Shown here piece by piece: positions 7,739-16,213 of a stretch of 64,000 bases of DNA. The stretch is from Aeromicrobium sp. (GTDB lineage Bacteria > Actinomycetota > Actinomycetes > Propionibacteriales > Nocardioidaceae). Position 1 is the stretch's first letter, and each line of letters starts with the position of its first letter. A program made the position numbers and the translations under genes. The stretch is from NCBI RefSeq assembly GCF_023146395.1, contig NZ_JAGLCD010000006.1, positions 121,809 through 185,808 of the forward strand, in the 5' to 3' direction. The notes under the pieces were generated by a model. That model worked only from the letters and a program-made list of their open reading frames with translations. It ran no database searches and had not been told where the DNA came from.

Positions 7739-9069
7739 TGCGGGTCGCGGTCGTCGGGGCCGGCATCGCGGGCCTGACGGCGGCCTGGGAGCTGGGCCGC
7801 CGCGGGCACGAGGTCGTCGTGCTGGACGGTGCCGACCACATCGGCGGCAAGCTCCTCTCGGGACACGTCGGTGGCGTGCAGCTCGACCTCGGCGCCGAGT
7901 CGGTGCTGGCTCGCCGTCCGGAGGCGGTGGGCCTGATCGAGGCGGTCGGTCTGGCCGATCAGCTGCAGCATCCCGTCACCACGCGTGCCGGGGTGTGGAC
8001 CCGCGGCGCCATCCGGCCGCTGCCGCCGACCGTGCTGGGCGTGCCGTCGGACCTCGAGGCCCTGGCGGCGAGCGGCATCGTCGACGACGTGCGGGCCGAG
8101 TCCGTGCCCGTGCCGGACCAGGACGTGTCGGTGGGCGAGTTCGTCACGGCGCGGGCCGGCCGTGAGGTGCTCCAGCGTCTGGTGGAGCCCCTGCTCGGCG
8201 GGGTCTACGCGGGCCACGCCGACGCCCTCTCGCTGCGGGCCGCCGCACCCCAGCTGCTCGCCCTCGGCGACGACCCCGTCACCGCTGCGGTGGCGGCACG
8301 GGCGGCCGCCTCCGACGCCCCCGTCGCGCCGGTCTTCGCCGGTCTCGTCGGGGGAGTCGGCACCCTGCCCCAGGCCGTTGCCGACCGCTCCGGCGCGGAG
8401 GTCCGCACCGGCAGCACCGTGCGCCTCGTGGAGCGGTCCGGCGACGGCTGGCGCCTGCTGACCGGTCCGGTCGGTGACGTGGAGGAGGTGCGCGCCGACG
8501 CGGTCGTCGTCGCGACGCCCGCCCCGGCCACGGCACGGCTCTTGGCCGAGGTGGCCCCCGACGCCGCCTTCGCCCTCGCGGGCCTGGACTACGCGAGCGT
8601 CGCGCTCGTCACGATCGTGCTGGCGGAGCACTTCGAGCTGGCCGGCTCGGGATTCCTCGTGCCGCCGGTCGACGACCGGTTCGTGAAGGCCGCCACCTTC
8701 AGCTCCACCAAGTGGGCGTGGGTCGCTGACTCCGGCCGCACGGTCCTGCGCGCCTCGGTGGGGCGTGCGGGGGAGTCCCGTGCCCTGCAGCTGGGCGACG
8801 GCGAGCTCGTCGACCGGGTCCTGGCCAACCTGGCCGAGGCGGTCGGACGGCTGCCGCGACCCGCCGACACGCACGTGCAGCGCTGGGGCGGTGCCCTTCC
8901 GCAGTACGAGGTCGGCCACCTGGACCGGGTCGCCACCGTGCGGTCCTCGGTCGCGAGCGCCCGAGGACTCGAGGTCTGCGGCGCGGCCTACGACGGCGTC
9001 GGCATCGCGGCCGTCGTGGCCGGTGCCCAGGCCGCTGTCACGAGGCTGTTGGACGAGTTGGGAGACTGA
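7738..9069 (+). CDS. hemY: Coproporphyrinogen III oxidase (HemY/CgoX type, FAD)
   Basis: 443 aa. The N-terminal FAD-binding motif [21 protein letters not shown] and the [12 protein letters not shown] segment are typical of the protoporphyrinogen/coproporphyrinogen oxidase flavoproteins. The C-terminal FAD part includes [19 protein letters not shown]. With HemQ encoded directly downstream, the expected reaction is coproporphyrinogen III to coproporphyrin III using O2, not oxidation of protoporphyrinogen. It is coupled to hemE (1-bp overlap) and 4 bp from hemQ. The ferrochelatase of the pathway (CpfC) is not in the window. Confidence 0.95.
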   Translation: MRVAVVGAGIAGLTAAWELGRRGHEVVVLDGADHIGGKLLSGHVGGVQLDLGAESVLARRPEAVGLIEAVGLADQLQHPVTTRAGVWTRGAIRPLPPTVLGVPSDLEALAASGIVDDVRAESVPVPDQDVSVGEFVTARAGREVLQRLVEPLLGGVYAGHADALSLRAAAPQLLALGDDPVTAAVAARAAASDAPVAPVFAGLVGGVGTLPQAVADRSGAEVRTGSTVRLVERSGDGWRLLTGPVGDVEEVRADAVVVATPAPATARLLAEVAPDAAFALAGLDYASVALVTIVLAEHFELAGSGFLVPPVDDRFVKAATFSSTKWAWVADSGRTVLRASVGRAGESRALQLGDGELVDRVLANLAEAVGRLPRPADTHVQRWGGALPQYEVGHLDRVATVRSSVASARGLEVCGAAYDGVGIAAVVAGAQAAVTRLLDELGD

Positions 9070-9073
9070 CCCC

Positions 9074-9793
9074 ATGACCGAGCGGACTGAACGCGTGGCC
9101 AACCAGGGCAAGCTGGCCAAGGAGATCAACGACACGATCCGGTACACGATGTGGTCGGTGTTCCGGCTCGACCGCGTCCTGGGCGATGCCGACCGTGCCG
9201 CCGAGGCCGCCGAGGTCGACGACCTCGTGGCACGGCTGGCCGATCAAGACGTGGTCGTCCGCGGGAGCTACGACGTCAGCGGCATCCGCGCCGACGCCGA
9301 CCTCATGGTGTGGTGGCACGCCCCGACCGCTGACGCGCTCCAGGCCGCCTACAACGCGTTCCGGCGCACCGCGCTCGGCAGCCGCATGGCGCCGGTGTGG
9401 TCGCAGACGGCGCTGCACCGCCCGGCCGAGTTCAACCGGTCTCACGTCCCGGCCTTCATGGCCGACGAGCAGGTGCGCGACTGGGTCTGTGTCTACCCGT
9501 TCGTGCGCTCGTACGAGTGGTACCTGCTGCCGGAGGACGAGCGCCGCGACATGCTCAAGGAGCACGGCATGCAGGCGCGGCCGTACCCGGACGTCCGCGC
9601 CAACACCGTGGCGTCCTTCGCTCTCGGCGACTACGAGTGGATCCTGGCCTTCGAGGCCGACGAGCTCCACCGGATCGTCGACCTCATGCGTGAGCTGCGG
9701 GCCAGCCGGGCCCGCCGGCACGTGCGCGAGGAGATCCCGTTCTACACCGGCCGCCAGCACACGTGGAGCGAGCTGACCGAGCTCTGGCCCTGA
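9074..9793 (+). CDS. hemQ: Coproheme decarboxylase (chlorite dismutase family)
   Basis: 239 aa. The chlorite dismutase fold is recognised from [12 protein letters not shown] near the start, the block [21 protein letters not shown] with the catalytic tyrosine of the family, and [15 protein letters not shown] near the C-terminus. HemQ converts coproheme III to haem b with peroxide, the last step of the coproporphyrin-dependent route. ATG 9074 is used because upstream codons of the longer ORF overlap cgoX in another frame. The gene is 4 bp from cgoX and converges on msrB. Confidence 0.95.
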   Translation: MTERTERVANQGKLAKEINDTIRYTMWSVFRLDRVLGDADRAAEAAEVDDLVARLADQDVVVRGSYDVSGIRADADLMVWWHAPTADALQAAYNAFRRTALGSRMAPVWSQTALHRPAEFNRSHVPAFMADEQVRDWVCVYPFVRSYEWYLLPEDERRDMLKEHGMQARPYPDVRANTVASFALGDYEWILAFEADELHRIVDLMRELRASRARRHVREEIPFYTGRQHTWSELTELWP

Positions 9794-9794
9794 G

Positions 9795-9823
9795 CCGCCG
9801 GGCGGACCGTCGCTCGCCGGCGG
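9795..9823. terminator. Possible bidirectional terminator between hemQ and msrB
   Basis: A 7-bp GC stem (CCGCCGG with CCGGCGG) around a 15-nt loop fills the 37-bp gap between two convergent genes. There is no U tract, so the call rests on position and pairing only. Confidence 0.35.
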
Positions 9824-9830
9824 GTGCGGG

Positions 9831-10259
9831 TCAGGCGTCGTCGGGACGCAGCTGCAGGGCGATGCCGTTGATGCAGTAGCGCTGGTCGGTCGGGGTGTCG
9901 AAGCCCTCGCCCTCGAAGACGTGGCCGAGGTGCGAACCACAGGTCGCGCAGCGCACCTCGGTGCGGGTGCGGAACATCGACCTGTCCTCGACGTACTCGA
10001 CGCTGTCGCCGGCCAGCGGGCTGTAGAAGGCCGGCCAGCCGCAGTGCGCGTCGAACTTGGTCTCGCTGCGGAACAGCTCGGCGCCGCACGCGCGACACGC
10101 GTAGACGCCGACCGTGGGATCAGTCTCGTACGAACTGCTGCCGGGGCGCTCGGTGCCGGCCTGGCGGAGCACGTGGTACTCCGCCGCGCTCAGCTCGGAG
10201 CGCCACTCCTCGTCGGTCTTGGCGACGTCGTACGTGTGGTCGGTGTCCTGCTTGCTCAT
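9831..10259 (-). CDS. msrB: Peptide-methionine (R)-S-oxide reductase
   Basis: 142 aa, full MsrB length. It has the zinc-binding pairs CRAC (about residues 55-58) and CATC (about 104-107), the conserved CGWPAFY block and the catalytic cysteine in RYCING near the C-terminus. It reduces methionine-R-sulfoxide in proteins using thioredoxin. It is the last gene of a minus-strand group after a USP-like gene (1-bp gap). An msrB in the neighbourhood of hemQ is also seen in M. tuberculosis (Rv2674). Confidence 0.95.
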   Translation of the reverse strand: MSKQDTDHTYDVAKTDEEWRSELSAAEYHVLRQAGTERPGSSSYETDPTVGVYACRACGAELFRSETKFDAHCGWPAFYSPLAGDSVEYVEDRSMFRTRTEVRCATCGSHLGHVFEGEGFDTPTDQRYCINGIALQLRPDDA

Positions 10260-10260
10260 G

Positions 10261-10755
10261 TCAGCGTGCCTGTCCGTCGAAGGGAACGTGCTCGATCAGG
10301 TGGAGGGTGGGGACGTCGAGCGCGCGCTTGGCGCGCGCGGACCAGTCGAGCCCGAAGAACTCCTTCACGAAGTGGGGCTCGGTGAGGATGATCGCCTCGT
10401 CGGCCGAGTGCTCGCGCACGACGCGGACCAGCTCGTCGACCGGATCGTCGTCGGTCAGGAGCGGGACGACCACCTGGTCACGGGAGCGCAGCAGGGCGGC
10501 GCTCGCGTCGAGCTCCTCGGCGCCCTGGCGGCGGACCTCGTCGGCCGCGTCGAGCACGAGCTCCGGAGCCACGGCCGGCGCGATCTCACCGGTGCCGAGC
10601 GAGCTGAGCGACGACGCGAGGGCCGCCGAGGAGCTCTCGACCGGGAGGATCAGGTGGTAGGTGACGGTGTCGTCCAACGCCTCGTGCAGCGCGACCAGCT
10701 GGTCGGCGTCGAGGTCGTTGAGCGCCCGTTCCACGAGGACGGCCACGGTGTACAT
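10261..10755 (-). CDS. Universal-stress-protein-like conserved protein
   Basis: 164 aa. The alternating strand/helix pattern (YTVAVLVERALNDLDADQL ... HLILPVESS ... DEAIILTEPH ... VPTLHLIEHV) resembles a HUP/USP-type alpha/beta fold, but no clear ATP-binding GxxG(S/T) motif is visible. It lies between a RibD-like reductase gene (9 bp upstream) and msrB (1 bp downstream), so it is probably co-transcribed with them. Function unknown; the fold assignment is inference from pattern. Confidence 0.6.
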   Translation of the reverse strand: MYTVAVLVERALNDLDADQLVALHEALDDTVTYHLILPVESSSAALASSLSSLGTGEIAPAVAPELVLDAADEVRRQGAEELDASAALLRSRDQVVVPLLTDDDPVDELVRVVREHSADEAIILTEPHFVKEFFGLDWSARAKRALDVPTLHLIEHVPFDGQAR

Positions 10756-10764
10756 GTGGCCAGC

Positions 10765-11517
10765 CTACGACCGTGATCCCAGTTCTGTCGGGTCGCGCAG
10801 CCAGCGCGTCAGCAGCACCTCGCCCGCGACCACGACGTGCGCCAGACGCAAGCCGCGATCCACGGCAGGGGCGCCGCTCGTCAAGCGCGGTCCGGCACCG
10901 CCCGCGAGCTGGGGAGCGACCGTGAGGCAGACCTCGTCGACGAGGTCCGCGGCGACCAGCGCGCCCGCCAGGTGGGGGCCGCCCTCGCACAGCACGCGGT
11001 GCCAGCCTCGCGCGGCGAACGCGGCGAGCACGACAGGCCAGTCGATCTGCTCGTCGCCTGCCGCGACCAGCTCGACGTCGAGCCCAGTGTGGGACGCGGC
11101 GCGGGTCGTGGTGACGACGACCGTGCCGCCCGTCAGGAGGGACGCCGGGACGTCGAGGCGGGAGGACACGACCGCGAGCGCGGGGACGAGATCCAGGCCC
11201 GCGGCCCGACGCCGCTCGGTGTCGACCGAGGCGCTCGTGATCGGCCCGTATCCCTCGTCGCGGGCCGTGCCGGCGCCCACGAGCACGACGTCGCAGGCGT
11301 TGCGCATCGCTGCGTACGCGTCGTGGTCGGCCTCGCCCCCGAGTCCGCCCGAGACGCCGTCGGCGCCCGTCACGGAGCCGTCGACGGTGCTCACGAAGTT
11401 CAGGCGCACCCAGGGACGTGGTGCTCCGGCCCGGTCGGTGCCGACCGGATGGGCGTAGAGGGTCGCGAGCTCGTCGGCGCCAGGACGCTCGGGGCGGATC
11501 GTGGTCACGGTGGTCAT
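10765..11517 (-). CDS. RibD C-terminal-like pyrimidine/dihydrofolate reductase family protein
   Basis: 250 aa. It has the NADPH-dependent reductase fold of RibD_C: WVRLNFVSTVDGSVTG at the N-terminus, DVVLVGAGTARDEGYGP in the middle, and VLCEGGPHLAGALVAADLVDEVCLTVAPQL near the C-terminus. There is no deaminase domain, so it is a stand-alone reductase rather than full RibD. Members are annotated as pyrimidine reductases and the true substrate is uncertain. The M. tuberculosis counterpart is probably Rv2671. ATG 11517 is chosen because translation starts MTTVTTIRPERP; the long upstream ORF shadows ppk2. Confidence 0.85.
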   Translation of the reverse strand: MTTVTTIRPERPGADELATLYAHPVGTDRAGAPRPWVRLNFVSTVDGSVTGADGVSGGLGGEADHDAYAAMRNACDVVLVGAGTARDEGYGPITSASVDTERRRAAGLDLVPALAVVSSRLDVPASLLTGGTVVVTTTRAASHTGLDVELVAAGDEQIDWPVVLAAFAARGWHRVLCEGGPHLAGALVAADLVDEVCLTVAPQLAGGAGPRLTSGAPAVDRGLRLAHVVVAGEVLLTRWLRDPTELGSRS

Positions 11518-11520
11518 ACT
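11515..11520 (+). promoter_or_regulatory. -10 element CATACT of ppk2
   Basis: CATACT ends 6 bp before ATG 11527. Its first three bases are the complement of the divergent reductase gene's ATG, so the two start regions physically overlap. Confidence 0.45.
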
Positions 11521-11526
11521 GCCCTC

Positions 11527-12375
11527 ATGGCGACCGAGCTGCGCGACATCCTCTCCCACACGGGCCCGCTCGACCTGGCAGGCCTGGATCCGCGCTCGAG
11601 GCCGGGCTTCGACGGCGACAAGGGAGACGGCAAGGCGGCGCTGGCCGCGATGGGCCCGGAGCTCGCCGAGCTCCAGGAGAAGCTGTACGCCGGAGGCCGC
11701 GCGGACTCGACCCCGCGCAAGGTCCTGCTGGTCCTGCAGGGCATGGACACCTCGGGCAAGGGCGGCACGATCCGCGCGGTGGCCGGACTGGTCGATCCCC
11801 AGGGACTCGCGCTGGCCTCGTTCGGGAAGCCGACCGAGGCCGAGCTCGCCCACGACTTCCTGTGGCGGGTCGACGCCCGTCTGCCTGCCGCAGGCCAGAT
11901 CGGGGTGTTCGACCGCTCGCACTACGAGGACGTCCTGATCGGTCGGGTCCGGTCGCTCGCACCGCCGGCGGAGATCGAGCGACGCTACCGGGCGATCGTC
12001 GATTTCGAGCAGCGATTCGTCGACGGCGGCGGCGTCCTGCTCAAGTGCCTGCTGCACATCGATCGCGACGTCCAGGCCGACCGCCTCCGGGCGCGCCTGG
12101 AGGATCCGACGAAGTTCTGGAAGTACGACCCCGCCGACCTGGACGAACGCGCGCTGTGGGACGACTACCGGGCCGCGTACGAGCTGGCGGTCGAGCGCAC
12201 CGCGAGCCCGGTGGCCCCGTGGTACGTCGTGCCGTCGGGACGCAAGTGGTACCGCAACTGGGCCGTCGCGACGCTGCTGCTCGAGACCCTGCGCTCGCTC
12301 GAGCTCGACTGGCCCCGCGCCGACTTCGACCCGGCCGCCGAGCTGGCTCGACTGGACGGCGAGTCCGAGGAGTGA
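11527..12375 (+). CDS. ppk2: Polyphosphate kinase 2 family protein
   Basis: 282 aa, a single PPK2 domain. The Walker A-like loop is LQGMDTSGKGGTIRAV and the Walker B block is IGVFDRSHYEDVLIGRV. The lid region follows at about residues 150-200, and WYVVPSGRKWYRNWAV is conserved near the end. PPK2 enzymes transfer phosphate between polyphosphate and nucleotides; whether this one prefers AMP, ADP or GDP cannot be read reliably. ATG 11527 fits a leaderless promoter. It is divergent from the RibD-like gene and converges on cbiX. Confidence 0.93.
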   Translation: MATELRDILSHTGPLDLAGLDPRSRPGFDGDKGDGKAALAAMGPELAELQEKLYAGGRADSTPRKVLLVLQGMDTSGKGGTIRAVAGLVDPQGLALASFGKPTEAELAHDFLWRVDARLPAAGQIGVFDRSHYEDVLIGRVRSLAPPAEIERRYRAIVDFEQRFVDGGGVLLKCLLHIDRDVQADRLRARLEDPTKFWKYDPADLDERALWDDYRAAYELAVERTASPVAPWYVVPSGRKWYRNWAVATLLLETLRSLELDWPRADFDPAAELARLDGESEE

Positions 12376-12417
12376 GCGGGGCGGTGCGTCCCGGGGTCCA
12401 GGCTGTGCGTCAGGAGC

Positions 12418-13182
12418 TCAGGCGCCCGTGAACAGGTGGTCGAACGACACCAGTCCGACCGCACCGACGGCGTACCGCGCCAGGATGATCGAGGCGATCT
12501 CCTGGTCGACCCCGAGCGGCTCGGCCACGGCGACCGCCCCGGCCTCGTAGGACAGCTCCCGGACACGGTCGGGGAGCACCCCCGGAGCCAGGAACAGCAT
12601 CCCGACGGCGATGTGCCGGCGACCGTCGGCGCGGTGGGCCCGCACCGCCTCGCCCGCCGCCGGCGGCACGCTCGACGCGAACGCCGCGATCGTCGGCAGG
12701 CGGTGGTGGGCACCCCAGGCGCGCGCCGCCCGGGCGATCGCCGCGTTCGCGACCGCATCGGTGGAGCCCGCTCCGGCGAGCACGAGGGCGTCGAGCTCGC
12801 GCACACGACGGTCCTTGAGCGCCTCACGCAGACGCGCGTCGAGCACCCGGAACAGGGCGCCCTCGATGCCGAGCACCTCGGTCGTCTGGATCCGCAGGTC
12901 GTCGTGCCGTTTCGCGGCGGCCGCCACGACGGCGGGGACGTCGTACTTCGCGTGGTACGCCTCGGTCAGCAGCAACGGCACGACGACGATCTCGGAGTGA
13001 CCCTCGGCCACGAGTCGGTCGACGACGCTGTCGAGATCGGGAGCACTGTGGTCGAGGAAGGCGGGAGCCACGCGGAGGTCAGGACGCAGGCACGCGACCA
13101 GCTCCGTCAGGGCGGTGATGGTGCGGGCCGACCGCGGGTCGCGGCTGCCGTGCGCCAGGGCAATGAGTGCAGGTGCGCTCAT
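12418..13182 (-). CDS. Sirohydrochlorin chelatase (CbiX/SirB-like)
   Basis: 254 aa with two CbiX-like halves. The N-terminal active-site motif ALAHGSRDPRS contains the metal-binding His, and EIVVVPLLLTEAYHAKYDVP contains the second conserved His; the C-terminal half repeats the fold more loosely. It inserts Fe2+ (or Co2+) into sirohydrochlorin. Because it sits in the sulfite reductase operon, it most likely supplies sirohaem to that enzyme. The ATG at 13182 follows a strong AAGGAGG Shine-Dalgarno and overlaps the end of the zinc-ribbon gene. Confidence 0.9.
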   Translation of the reverse strand: MSAPALIALAHGSRDPRSARTITALTELVACLRPDLRVAPAFLDHSAPDLDSVVDRLVAEGHSEIVVVPLLLTEAYHAKYDVPAVVAAAAKRHDDLRIQTTEVLGIEGALFRVLDARLREALKDRRVRELDALVLAGAGSTDAVANAAIARAARAWGAHHRLPTIAAFASSVPPAAGEAVRAHRADGRRHIAVGMLFLAPGVLPDRVRELSYEAGAVAVAEPLGVDQEIASIILARYAVGAVGLVSFDHLFTGA

Positions 13183-13397
13183 GGTGTCCTCCTTTCGTCG
13201 TGCTCGGCCCCGAGCGGTGACGCGGTGCGGGGCTGGGCGTGGGTCGTGATGGTGGTGGGGTCGAGCTGGCCGATGAACGAGAGCTTGAAGGCGCGCAGGC
13301 AGCTGCGGCACTCCCAGGCCCCATGCGTCTCGCCGTGCGGACGCAGGTCCTCGTCGGCGCAGTAGGGACAGTGGAACGGCACCGCGCGACCGGTCAT
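13179..13397 (-). CDS. Small zinc-ribbon protein of the sulfite reductase operon
   Basis: 72 aa. The pairs CPYC and CRSC (about residues 9-12 and 28-31) make a C4 zinc ribbon (FHCPYCADEDLRP ... WECRSCLRAFKLSF), followed by a Thr/Pro-rich tail. Small proteins of this kind sit between the sulfite reductase and cysH/cbiX genes in many actinobacteria, and their role is not established. The start is uncertain: ATG 13397 is preferred, but GTG 13436 is in frame within a triplicated block. It overlaps cbiX by 4 bp. Confidence 0.75.
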   Translation of the reverse strand: MTGRAVPFHCPYCADEDLRPHGETHGAWECRSCLRAFKLSFIGQLDPTTITTHAQPRTASPLGAEHDERRTP

Positions 13398-13457
13398 CGC
13401 TCTGCACCTCTCATGCGATCGGTCATCGCTGTGCACGTCTCGCGATCGGTCATCGCA
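13390..13457 (-). repeat. Three direct copies of a GATGACCGRTCGC block at the sir/zinc-ribbon junction
   Basis: On the minus strand GCGATGACCGRTCGC occurs three times in about 65 bp, with similar spacers containing GTGCA. Each copy holds an ATG and the first overlaps the sulfite reductase stop. It looks like a small tandem duplication that multiplied the original stop/start overlap, leaving several candidate starts for the zinc-ribbon gene. Confidence 0.6.
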
Positions 13458-15129
13458 GGGCCTCCTCGTCGGCCCGAGCGACCCAGCCGGCGAACGACTC
13501 GCCCTCGGTGCGCTCGGCGAGGTAGCCCCGGGTCAGGCGCTCGACGTAGTCGGGCAGCTGGGCCCCGGTGACCTTGTGGGCGCGGATCTTGCGGCCGAAG
13601 CCCGCCTGCAGGCCGAGCGCCCCGCCCAGGTGCACCTGGAAGCCCTCGACCTGCTCACCGTTCTCGTCGAGGACGAGCTGGCCCTTCAGGCCGATGTCGG
13701 CGGTCTGGATCCGGGCGCACGAGTTGGGGCAGCCGTTGATGTTGACCGTGATCGGAGTGTCGAGGTCGGGGACGCGCTGCTCCAGCTCGTCCACCAGGTC
13801 GATGCCGCGCTGCTTGGTCTCGACGATCGCGAGCTTGCAGTACTCGATGCCGGTGCACGCCATCGTGTTCTGGCGCCATGCGGACGGCCGCGCCTGGAGA
13901 CCGATCTCGGCGAGCGCGGCGACGAGCGACTCGACCTGGTCCTCCTCGACGTCGAGCACGACGAGCTTCTGCATCGGCGTCGTGGCGACCCGCTGCGAGC
14001 CGTGCGCCTCGACGATGTCGGCGACCTGGCTCAGCAGGGTCCCGGAGATCCGACCGACCGCCGACGCGACGCCGACGTAGTAGCGACCGTCGTTCTGGCG
14101 GTGGATGCCAACGTGGTCGACCGGCGTGGCGGGCACCTCGGGAGCGTCCAGGTCGATCAGCTCGCGGTCCAGGTACTCGGTCTGCAGGACGTCGCGGAAC
14201 TTCTCGATGCCCCAGTCGGCCACGAGGAACTTCAGACGGGCGCGCGCTCGCAGGCGTCGGTAGCCGTAGTCGCGGAAGATGCTGACGATGCCCTCCCAGA
14301 CCTGCGGCACCTCGGCGATCGGGACCCAGGCGCCGAGCCGCTGCGCGAGCATCGGGTTGGTCGACAGGCCGCCGCCGACCCAGACGTCGAAGCCCGGCCC
14401 GTGCTCGGGATGGACCGCACCGATGAAGGCGATGTCGTTGATCTGGGGGACCACGTCGTGACCGGGGTGGCCACTGATGGCCGACTTGAACTTGCGGGGG
14501 AGGTTCGAGAACGCCTGGTCGCCGATGTAGCGGCTCTCGATCGCGTCGATCGCGGGTCGGGCATCGATGATCTCGGCCTCCGAGACCCCGGCGACCGGGC
14601 TGCCGAGGATGACACGGGGGCAGTCGCCGCACGCCTCCTGCGTGGACAGGCCCACCGACTCCAGCCTCTGCCAGATGGTCGGGACGTCACGGACGTCGAT
14701 CCAGTGGTACTGGACGTTCTGGCGGTCGGTCAGGTCCGCGGTGTCGCGGGCGTAGGTCGTGGAGATCTCCCCGATCGTGCGCAGCTGCTCGAGGTTGAGC
14801 TGCCCGCCGTCGATGCGGACGCGCAGCATGAAGTGCTCGGCGTCGAGCTGCTCCGGCTCGAGCGTGGCGGTCTTGCCGCCGTCGATCCCGGCCTTGCGCT
14901 GCGTGTAGAGCCCCCACCAACGAAAGCGTCCGCGCAGGTCGCCCGGGTCGATGCTGTCGAACCCGCGGTGCGCGTAGATGTTCTCGATGCGGGCGCGCAC
15001 GTTGAGCGGGTTGTCGTCCTTCTTGGACTGCTCGTTGGCGTTGAGCGGCTCGCGGTAGCCCAGGGCCCACTGGCCCTCGCCGCGCTTGGGGCGGGGACGG
15101 CGAGGCGGGGTGGTGTCGGACGGAGCCAT
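13450..15129 (-). CDS. sir: Assimilatory sulfite (ferredoxin) reductase
   Basis: 559 aa. Nitrite/sulfite reductase half-domains alternate with sirohaem/[4Fe-4S] domains. Cluster ligands are visible as CTGIEYC (C-x5-C) and NGCPNSC (C-x3-C). YTQRK (Tyr75) and ACGDC resemble the residues that form the Tyr-Cys crosslink in M. tuberculosis NirA, a sulfite reductase. It reduces sulfite to sulfide with six electrons from ferredoxin. ATG 15129 has GAGG upstream; GTG 15141 is an alternative. It heads the sir-zinc ribbon-cbiX operon, preceded by a cysteine-type leader peptide. Confidence 0.93.
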   Translation of the reverse strand: MAPSDTTPPRRPRPKRGEGQWALGYREPLNANEQSKKDDNPLNVRARIENIYAHRGFDSIDPGDLRGRFRWWGLYTQRKAGIDGGKTATLEPEQLDAEHFMLRVRIDGGQLNLEQLRTIGEISTTYARDTADLTDRQNVQYHWIDVRDVPTIWQRLESVGLSTQEACGDCPRVILGSPVAGVSEAEIIDARPAIDAIESRYIGDQAFSNLPRKFKSAISGHPGHDVVPQINDIAFIGAVHPEHGPGFDVWVGGGLSTNPMLAQRLGAWVPIAEVPQVWEGIVSIFRDYGYRRLRARARLKFLVADWGIEKFRDVLQTEYLDRELIDLDAPEVPATPVDHVGIHRQNDGRYYVGVASAVGRISGTLLSQVADIVEAHGSQRVATTPMQKLVVLDVEEDQVESLVAALAEIGLQARPSAWRQNTMACTGIEYCKLAIVETKQRGIDLVDELEQRVPDLDTPITVNINGCPNSCARIQTADIGLKGQLVLDENGEQVEGFQVHLGGALGLQAGFGRKIRAHKVTGAQLPDYVERLTRGYLAERTEGESFAGWVARADEEALR

Positions 15130-15220
15130 GGGTTTCCTCACGGGAGGAGCGCACGGCGGGGCCTCGAGACACGGCGGTCGCCGCGCGCCCGGACGATCAG
15201 GTGGTCAACGGGAGCGCTGG

Positions 15221-15301
15221 TCAGCGACACATCGAGGAGCGCGCACGACCCAGGTCGACGTGGAGACGCTCCACGAGCCAGACGGGGTGTGCGGACTTCA
15301 T
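15221..15301 (-). CDS. Putative cysteine-responsive leader peptide upstream of sir
   Basis: A 26-codon ORF missed by the track, starting MKSAHPVWLVERLHVDLGRA and ending RSSMCR. It resembles the actinobacterial short leader peptides (ERRHVDLxRVxSxxCR type) found before sulfur-assimilation genes, where ribosome stalling at a late Cys codon is thought to control downstream expression. Here the Cys is the second-to-last codon. A good promoter (TTGGCG, 17 bp, CACACT) ends 6 bp before its ATG, so the mRNA would begin at this start codon. The sir start is 91 bp after its stop. Confidence 0.75.
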   Translation of the reverse strand: MKSAHPVWLVERLHVDLGRARSSMCR

Positions 15302-15307
15302 GCCACG

Positions 15308-15336
15308 AGTGTGTCGGCGGCCGGGACATCCGCCAA
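15308..15336 (-). promoter_or_regulatory. Promoter of the leader peptide-sir operon
   Basis: On the minus strand, -35 TTGGCG (15336-15331), a 17-bp spacer and -10 CACACT (15313-15308) lie 6 bp before the leader-peptide ATG. Confidence 0.6.
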
Positions 15337-15439
15337 ACCACGGTCTCGACATGTGAACACCGCATCCAGATCGTGAGACAAGGGCACCATGCATCCCACG
15401 TCTGCATGGGCAGGTGTGGGGTGCGTCACGCCCAGCGGC
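15337..15439. other. Intergenic DNA upstream of the sir promoter
   Basis: The gap between the sir start and the next gene upstream is 310 bp. The leader peptide and promoter account for most of it. The remaining stretch is less GC-rich than its surroundings and may carry regulator sites, but I see no clear inverted repeat or ORF. Confidence 0.4.
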
Positions 15440-16066
15440 TCACTCCGCGGCCGGCAGCAGCGCGCTGATCGCGTACGTGCCGATGACCGCCGCGGCCGTC
15501 GACGCCGCGACCGCGACCGCGGCGACGTCCCAGGGCAGCAGCCCGGCCGTGGCCAGGCCCAGCGTGGCGGCCGGGTGGAACACGACCACCAGGGCGATCG
15601 GGCCCGTGCCTCCTGCGACCACGGCGGGCACGCCGGCCAGCGCCACCGGGGCGGTCCCGTCGATCGCGAGGGTGACCCAGGCGGCCGTCAGGCCGGCGAG
15701 AGTGGCGGCGATCGCCGCCACGGCCAACGACGGCTCACCGATCACGAGGGTGGGTCCGAGCTGGTCGGCGAGCGCGTTCGCCGCGGCGCCGATCGCGACC
15801 GCCACGACCGCCTGGACCGCCAGGACCGGGAGCAGGTTGCCCCAGGGGGACCGGCCGACGATCGCGAGCGTGAGGCCCGCGAGCGTGCCGGTCTCGCCGA
15901 TCCTGCTGGCGTCGTCCTCGGCGGGCAGCGCCGCGAACCAGGTCATCAGCACGGCCACGAGGGCCACCACCGCGACCGTGAGCACCGGATCGCTGGCCCG
16001 GAGGGCGGCGAGGGCCGCGAGCACGACGATCGCGCCGTGGAGGGCTGCGGAGGTGAGAGTGCGCAC
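15440..16066 (-). CDS. Small polytopic membrane protein of unknown function
   Basis: 208 aa, almost entirely hydrophobic, with about six membrane segments (LHGAIVVLAALAALR, VLTVAVVALVAVLMTW, VLAVQAVVAVAIGAAANAL, VAAIAATLAGLTAAW). FHPAATLGLA recalls an aquaporin half-helix motif, but the first NPA box is absent, so I do not call it a channel. GTG 16066 has an AGGAG Shine-Dalgarno 6 bp upstream. It lies upstream of sir in the same direction, with its own stop before the sir promoter. Function unknown. Confidence 0.6.
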   Translation of the reverse strand: MRTLTSAALHGAIVVLAALAALRASDPVLTVAVVALVAVLMTWFAALPAEDDASRIGETGTLAGLTLAIVGRSPWGNLLPVLAVQAVVAVAIGAAANALADQLGPTLVIGEPSLAVAAIAATLAGLTAAWVTLAIDGTAPVALAGVPAVVAGGTGPIALVVVFHPAATLGLATAGLLPWDVAAVAVAASTAAAVIGTYAISALLPAAE

Positions 16067-16200
16067 GTCAGGCTCCTGTCGGGAGTGGCCAGGCGACGAT
16101 CGCCGCCCGGTCGGACCTCCGGGGGAGCGTACCGAAGGTGGCCGCCCAGACCCTGCGGACGCGTCCGCTCGAGGTCCCGGGCTCCGGGGTCGCGGGCCGA

Positions 16201-16206
16201 TACGGT
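16201..16206 (+). promoter_or_regulatory. -10 element TACGGT of the YihY gene
   Basis: TACGGT ends 7 bp before ATG 16214; leaderless start predicted. Confidence 0.5.
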
Positions 16207-16213
16207 GGGCCCC

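Noticed and set aside
15440-16066. Aquaporin/MIP channel
   Set aside because: One HPAATLG resembles an NPA motif but the first NPA box and the usual length are missing.
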